A DNA stretch of 6,293 nucleotides from Chloroflexota bacterium. Lineage in GTDB: Bacteria; Chloroflexota; Dormibacteria; Dormibacterales; Dormibacteraceae. The notes under the pieces are model-generated. The model was given only the letters and a program-made list of their open reading frames with translations. It did not search any database and had not been told where the DNA came from. This document shows, one piece after another, positions 4,171 through 6,293 of the stretch. The stretch's first letter is position 1, and the number at the start of each line of letters is the position of its first letter. The DNA lies in assembly GCA_003446775.1 (NCBI GenBank), contig DMCH01000057.1, positions 1-6,293 of the forward strand, in the 5' to 3' direction. The position numbers and the translations under genes were made by a program.

Positions 4171-6293
4171 GCCGGGTGCACCGCCTCGAGGATCCCACGC
4201 AGCGGGATTCTCACCCAGTCGGGCCGGGTGTTGAGCTCGTAGCGCAGCTCGTACAGAGCTTTCTCCAGCAGCATCGTCGACAACTGGAGATCGAGGTCCT
4301 CTGCATTCTGGGGCACGAACGAGGCATTGCCGGCGGTGGTCAGGTAGCTGTGCAGAAACGCGGCCGAAACCGAGTCGACCCAAAAACGCGCCCACGCCTC
4401 CAGGCGCGGGCGGGACTCGGCCTCGAAGTGACCTGAGCTCAAGGCGGCCTGGCTCGCGTAGTCGAACGAGCGCAGCATGCCGGCCACGTCGCGAAGCGCC
4501 AGCCGCTTCAGCCGGCGCTCATAGAGGCTTCGTGTCGGCTCGCCCTCGAAGTCGATGATCACGAAATCGTGCCCGGTATATAGCACCTGGCCCAGGTGAT
4601 AGTCCCCGTGCACACGGATCCTGGTCGTCGTCAGCCGCCGGGCGAGGAACGCCCGCAGCGCCTGAGTGATGCGGGGTTCCAGGTCCAGCACCCGCTTGGC
4701 CTGGTCCTTGGCGTCCTCGGGCAGGCGGTTGAGCTGGCTGCGCAGGAGCTCGAGTGAGCGCAGGGCCACGCCGTTGATGGATTGATACATGGAGCGCTGG
4801 TCCTGGGGCGAGACTCGCTCTGGCGCAAAGGCCGGGTCGGAAGGGTCGGAGGCGAGCGCCGTGTGCAGCTCCGCCGTGCGGCGGCCGAGCAGGCGCGCGG
4901 ACTCCAGGTAGGCGCCGATCGTCCTGGTCGCGACCTCAGGCATCTCCGTCGCGCTTGCTTGCAGCAGGGTCTGCGATCTCGCGGGCGGCTCGCCGCTTGC
5001 CGGCTGCTCCATCGCCTTGAGGTAGTGGTCGACGGTGGTCAGCGTGTACTGCCATGCGTCGCCCTGGTTGGGCACGTAACCCTGCAGGACCGCCAGCGCC
5101 ACCGGCTCGCCATTGTCGCGCCGGAACTCCAGGCTCCCCGCGAGGGGCGCGATCTGGGCGAAGTTGGTCTTCTCGATGAGGAAGCGGCCGACCTCGAGCT
5201 CAGGGTTGACCCCGTCCTCCAGGCGGCGGAAGACCTTGAGGATCAGCCGCTCGCCGAACACCACGGAGTTGTTGCTCTGCTCGGCTACAGAAAGCGCTGC
5301 CTCGAGCCTGATCGTATCCGGGCCGCGCAGCCGCGCGAAAGCGCGAGTCGTCGATCCGACCAGCGTCCCGTCCGCGGTCGCGGTACGTCTGCGCTTGGCG
5401 ATGATGCTCAAGAGGCCTTCGGCGAAGCCAGGCGGCCCGAGCGCGTCGTACAGCAGGCCGCGCTGCTCTTCGACTGTCGTGCGCAGCCACGCCACGGCTG
5501 CATGCGGCCAGCGTTCGAGGATCTGCGGGGCTTCGGCCGAATTGGCGTAAGCGACTGGCAGGAGGTAGGTCTCCGGGTCGCCATCCGCGTATGTGACGAG
5601 GACCGTGAGCAGGTAGGCGCTCCGGTCGGCGCCGGGCACCTCGATCGCATCCGCGATCGACATCGACTTCAGGCGGCGTGCCTTGCCCGCAAACCAGCGC
5701 CGCTGCCTGATGTACGGAAGCAGGACCGCGTCCAGACGCTCCTTGGCCACACCGACGAGGACTCCATCCCAGCTGCCGGCCAACTTGATCTCGGGCAGGA
5801 CCGCGGCCGTGGCGGTCCCGTCACTTGAAACTGCGGCCGCCTGTCGCGGCTGAAGCGAGAACCAGAAGAACGAGTGAGGTCCAAGGGTGAGGAAGTACGG
5901 CGCCTCGCCGATCGTGGGTAGGTCCGTCGCGCCGAACAGCTCGACCGGCACCATGCCCTTCCACTTGCTGAGGTCGAGCTCCACCACCTGCAGGAACCGT
6001 GACAGGTTGGCGACGCACAGGATCTGCTCCGACTCATAGCGGCGGACGAAGGCCAACACTTTGCGGTTCTCGGGCCGAAGCAGCTCGAGCGTGCCGCGGC
6101 CGAAGGCGCGATGGCGCTTGCGGAGCGCGATCAGCCGCTTCATCCACGACAGCAGCGAGTGCGGGTTCTGGGCTTGGGCCTCGACGTTGACGCTTTCGTA
6201 GTGGTACTCGGGGTCGGTCACGACGGGTAGGTACAGCCGCTGCCGGTTGGCGCGCGAGAAACCCGCGTTGCGGTCGGCGCTCCACTGCATGGG
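4167..6293 (-). CDS. treS-mak: Trehalose synthase-maltokinase fusion (5' end outside the window)
   Basis: The frame is open to the window edge; 708 residues are visible, starting PMQWSADRNAGFSR. Numbering here is from the Met of PMQWS. Residues 1-148 are the end of trehalose synthase, from its conserved PMQWS-DRNAGFS motif through LRKRHRAFGRG to the C-terminal beta domain ending FFWFSLQP; the GH13 catalytic residues lie outside. A Gln/Ala/Ser-rich linker (about 149-168) leads to a complete maltokinase (about 170-707). Its features are an N-terminal cap with RQRRWFAGKARRL (195-207), NNSVVFGERLILKVFRR with Lys352 for ATP, Glu366 in NPELEVGRFL, the catalytic loop HGDYHLGQ (Asp563, Gln568) and DFEGEP (Asp580, Mg binding). 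The fusion would convert trehalose to maltose and then maltose plus ATP to maltose-1-phosphate, the GlgE substrate. The stop overlaps the glgB ATG by 4 bp. No internal stop or frameshift was seen. About 350 N-terminal residues are probably missing, judged from typical TreS length. Confidence 0.95.
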   Translation of the reverse strand, partial: PMQWSADRNAGFSRANRQRLYLPVVTDPEYHYESVNVEAQAQNPHSLLSWMKRLIALRKRHRAFGRGTLELLRPENRKVLAFVRRYESEQILCVANLSRFLQVVELDLSKWKGMVPVELFGATDLPTIGEAPYFLTLGPHSFFWFSLQPRQAAAVSSDGTATAAVLPEIKLAGSWDGVLVGVAKERLDAVLLPYIRQRRWFAGKARRLKSMSIADAIEVPGADRSAYLLTVLVTYADGDPETYLLPVAYANSAEAPQILERWPHAAVAWLRTTVEEQRGLLYDALGPPGFAEGLLSIIAKRRRTATADGTLVGSTTRAFARLRGPDTIRLEAALSVAEQSNNSVVFGERLILKVFRRLEDGVNPELEVGRFLIEKTNFAQIAPLAGSLEFRRDNGEPVALAVLQGYVPNQGDAWQYTLTTVDHYLKAMEQPASGEPPARSQTLLQASATEMPEVATRTIGAYLESARLLGRRTAELHTALASDPSDPAFAPERVSPQDQRSMYQSINGVALRSLELLRSQLNRLPEDAKDQAKRVLDLEPRITQALRAFLARRLTTTRIRVHGDYHLGQVLYTGHDFVIIDFEGEPTRSLYERRLKRLALRDVAGMLRSFDYASQAALSSGHFEAESRPRLEAWARFWVDSVSAAFLHSYLTTAGNASFVPQNAEDLDLQLSTMLLEKALYELRYELNTRPDWVRIPLRGILEAVHPA

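Noticed and set aside
4171..4395. N-terminal extension of glgB, adding 75 residues that could pose as an N1 domain
   Set aside because: It overlaps the conserved C-terminal part of the maltokinase in another frame and is composed of Arg/Ala/Pro-rich shadow sequence. The ATGA junction at 4167-4170 is the natural start.
4782..5828. Plus-strand open frame of 348 codons opposite the maltokinase
   Set aside because: It is Arg/Leu/Asp-rich shadow sequence; the maltokinase on the minus strand carries all expected motifs.

Overview
The window is high-GC bacterial DNA with dense bacterial-style gene packing: a 4-bp ATGA overlap, a 10-bp overlap, and an 18-bp gap within a same-strand pair. It looks chromosomal. 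Nothing in it fixes the phylum. High GC, a fused TreS-maltokinase and a VapBC pair would fit a soil bacterium such as an actinobacterium, a Chloroflexota/Dormibacterota-like lineage or an acidobacterium, but this is a guess. No RNA gene, CRISPR array, insertion sequence or phage gene was seen.

Left block (1-1475, minus strand): a 403-residue membrane transporter of the MFS_1_like type is followed 18 bp downstream by the start of a gene that leaves the window at base 1. That gene begins with an N-terminal membrane anchor and then the opening strands of a beta-lactamase-family serine hydrolase. The two look like one transcription unit.

Middle block (1476-2153): a 70-bp divergent intergenic region separates the transporter from a plus-strand type II toxin-antitoxin pair, VapB antitoxin and VapC PIN-domain RNase, which overlap by 10 bp. 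The intergenic region holds two copies of the palindrome GTATATAC exactly 20 bp apart, a good candidate for the VapBC operator. The second copy ends one base before the vapB ATG.

A 112-bp convergent spacer (2154-2265) holds no gene but is rich in short inverted and direct repeats.

Right block (2266-6293, minus strand): the C-terminal part of a trehalose synthase fused to a complete maltokinase, then glgB (glycogen branching enzyme) overlapping it by ATGA. By known biochemistry these are steps of the GlgE pathway: trehalose to maltose (TreS), maltose to maltose-1-phosphate (Mak), polymerisation by GlgE (not in the window, expected to the right), and alpha-1,6 branching by GlgB.

I see no convincing unknown system. 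The points most worth a second look are the paired GTATATAC boxes between vapBC and the transporter, the TreS-Mak fusion with its coupled GlgB, and the repeat-dense convergent spacer.
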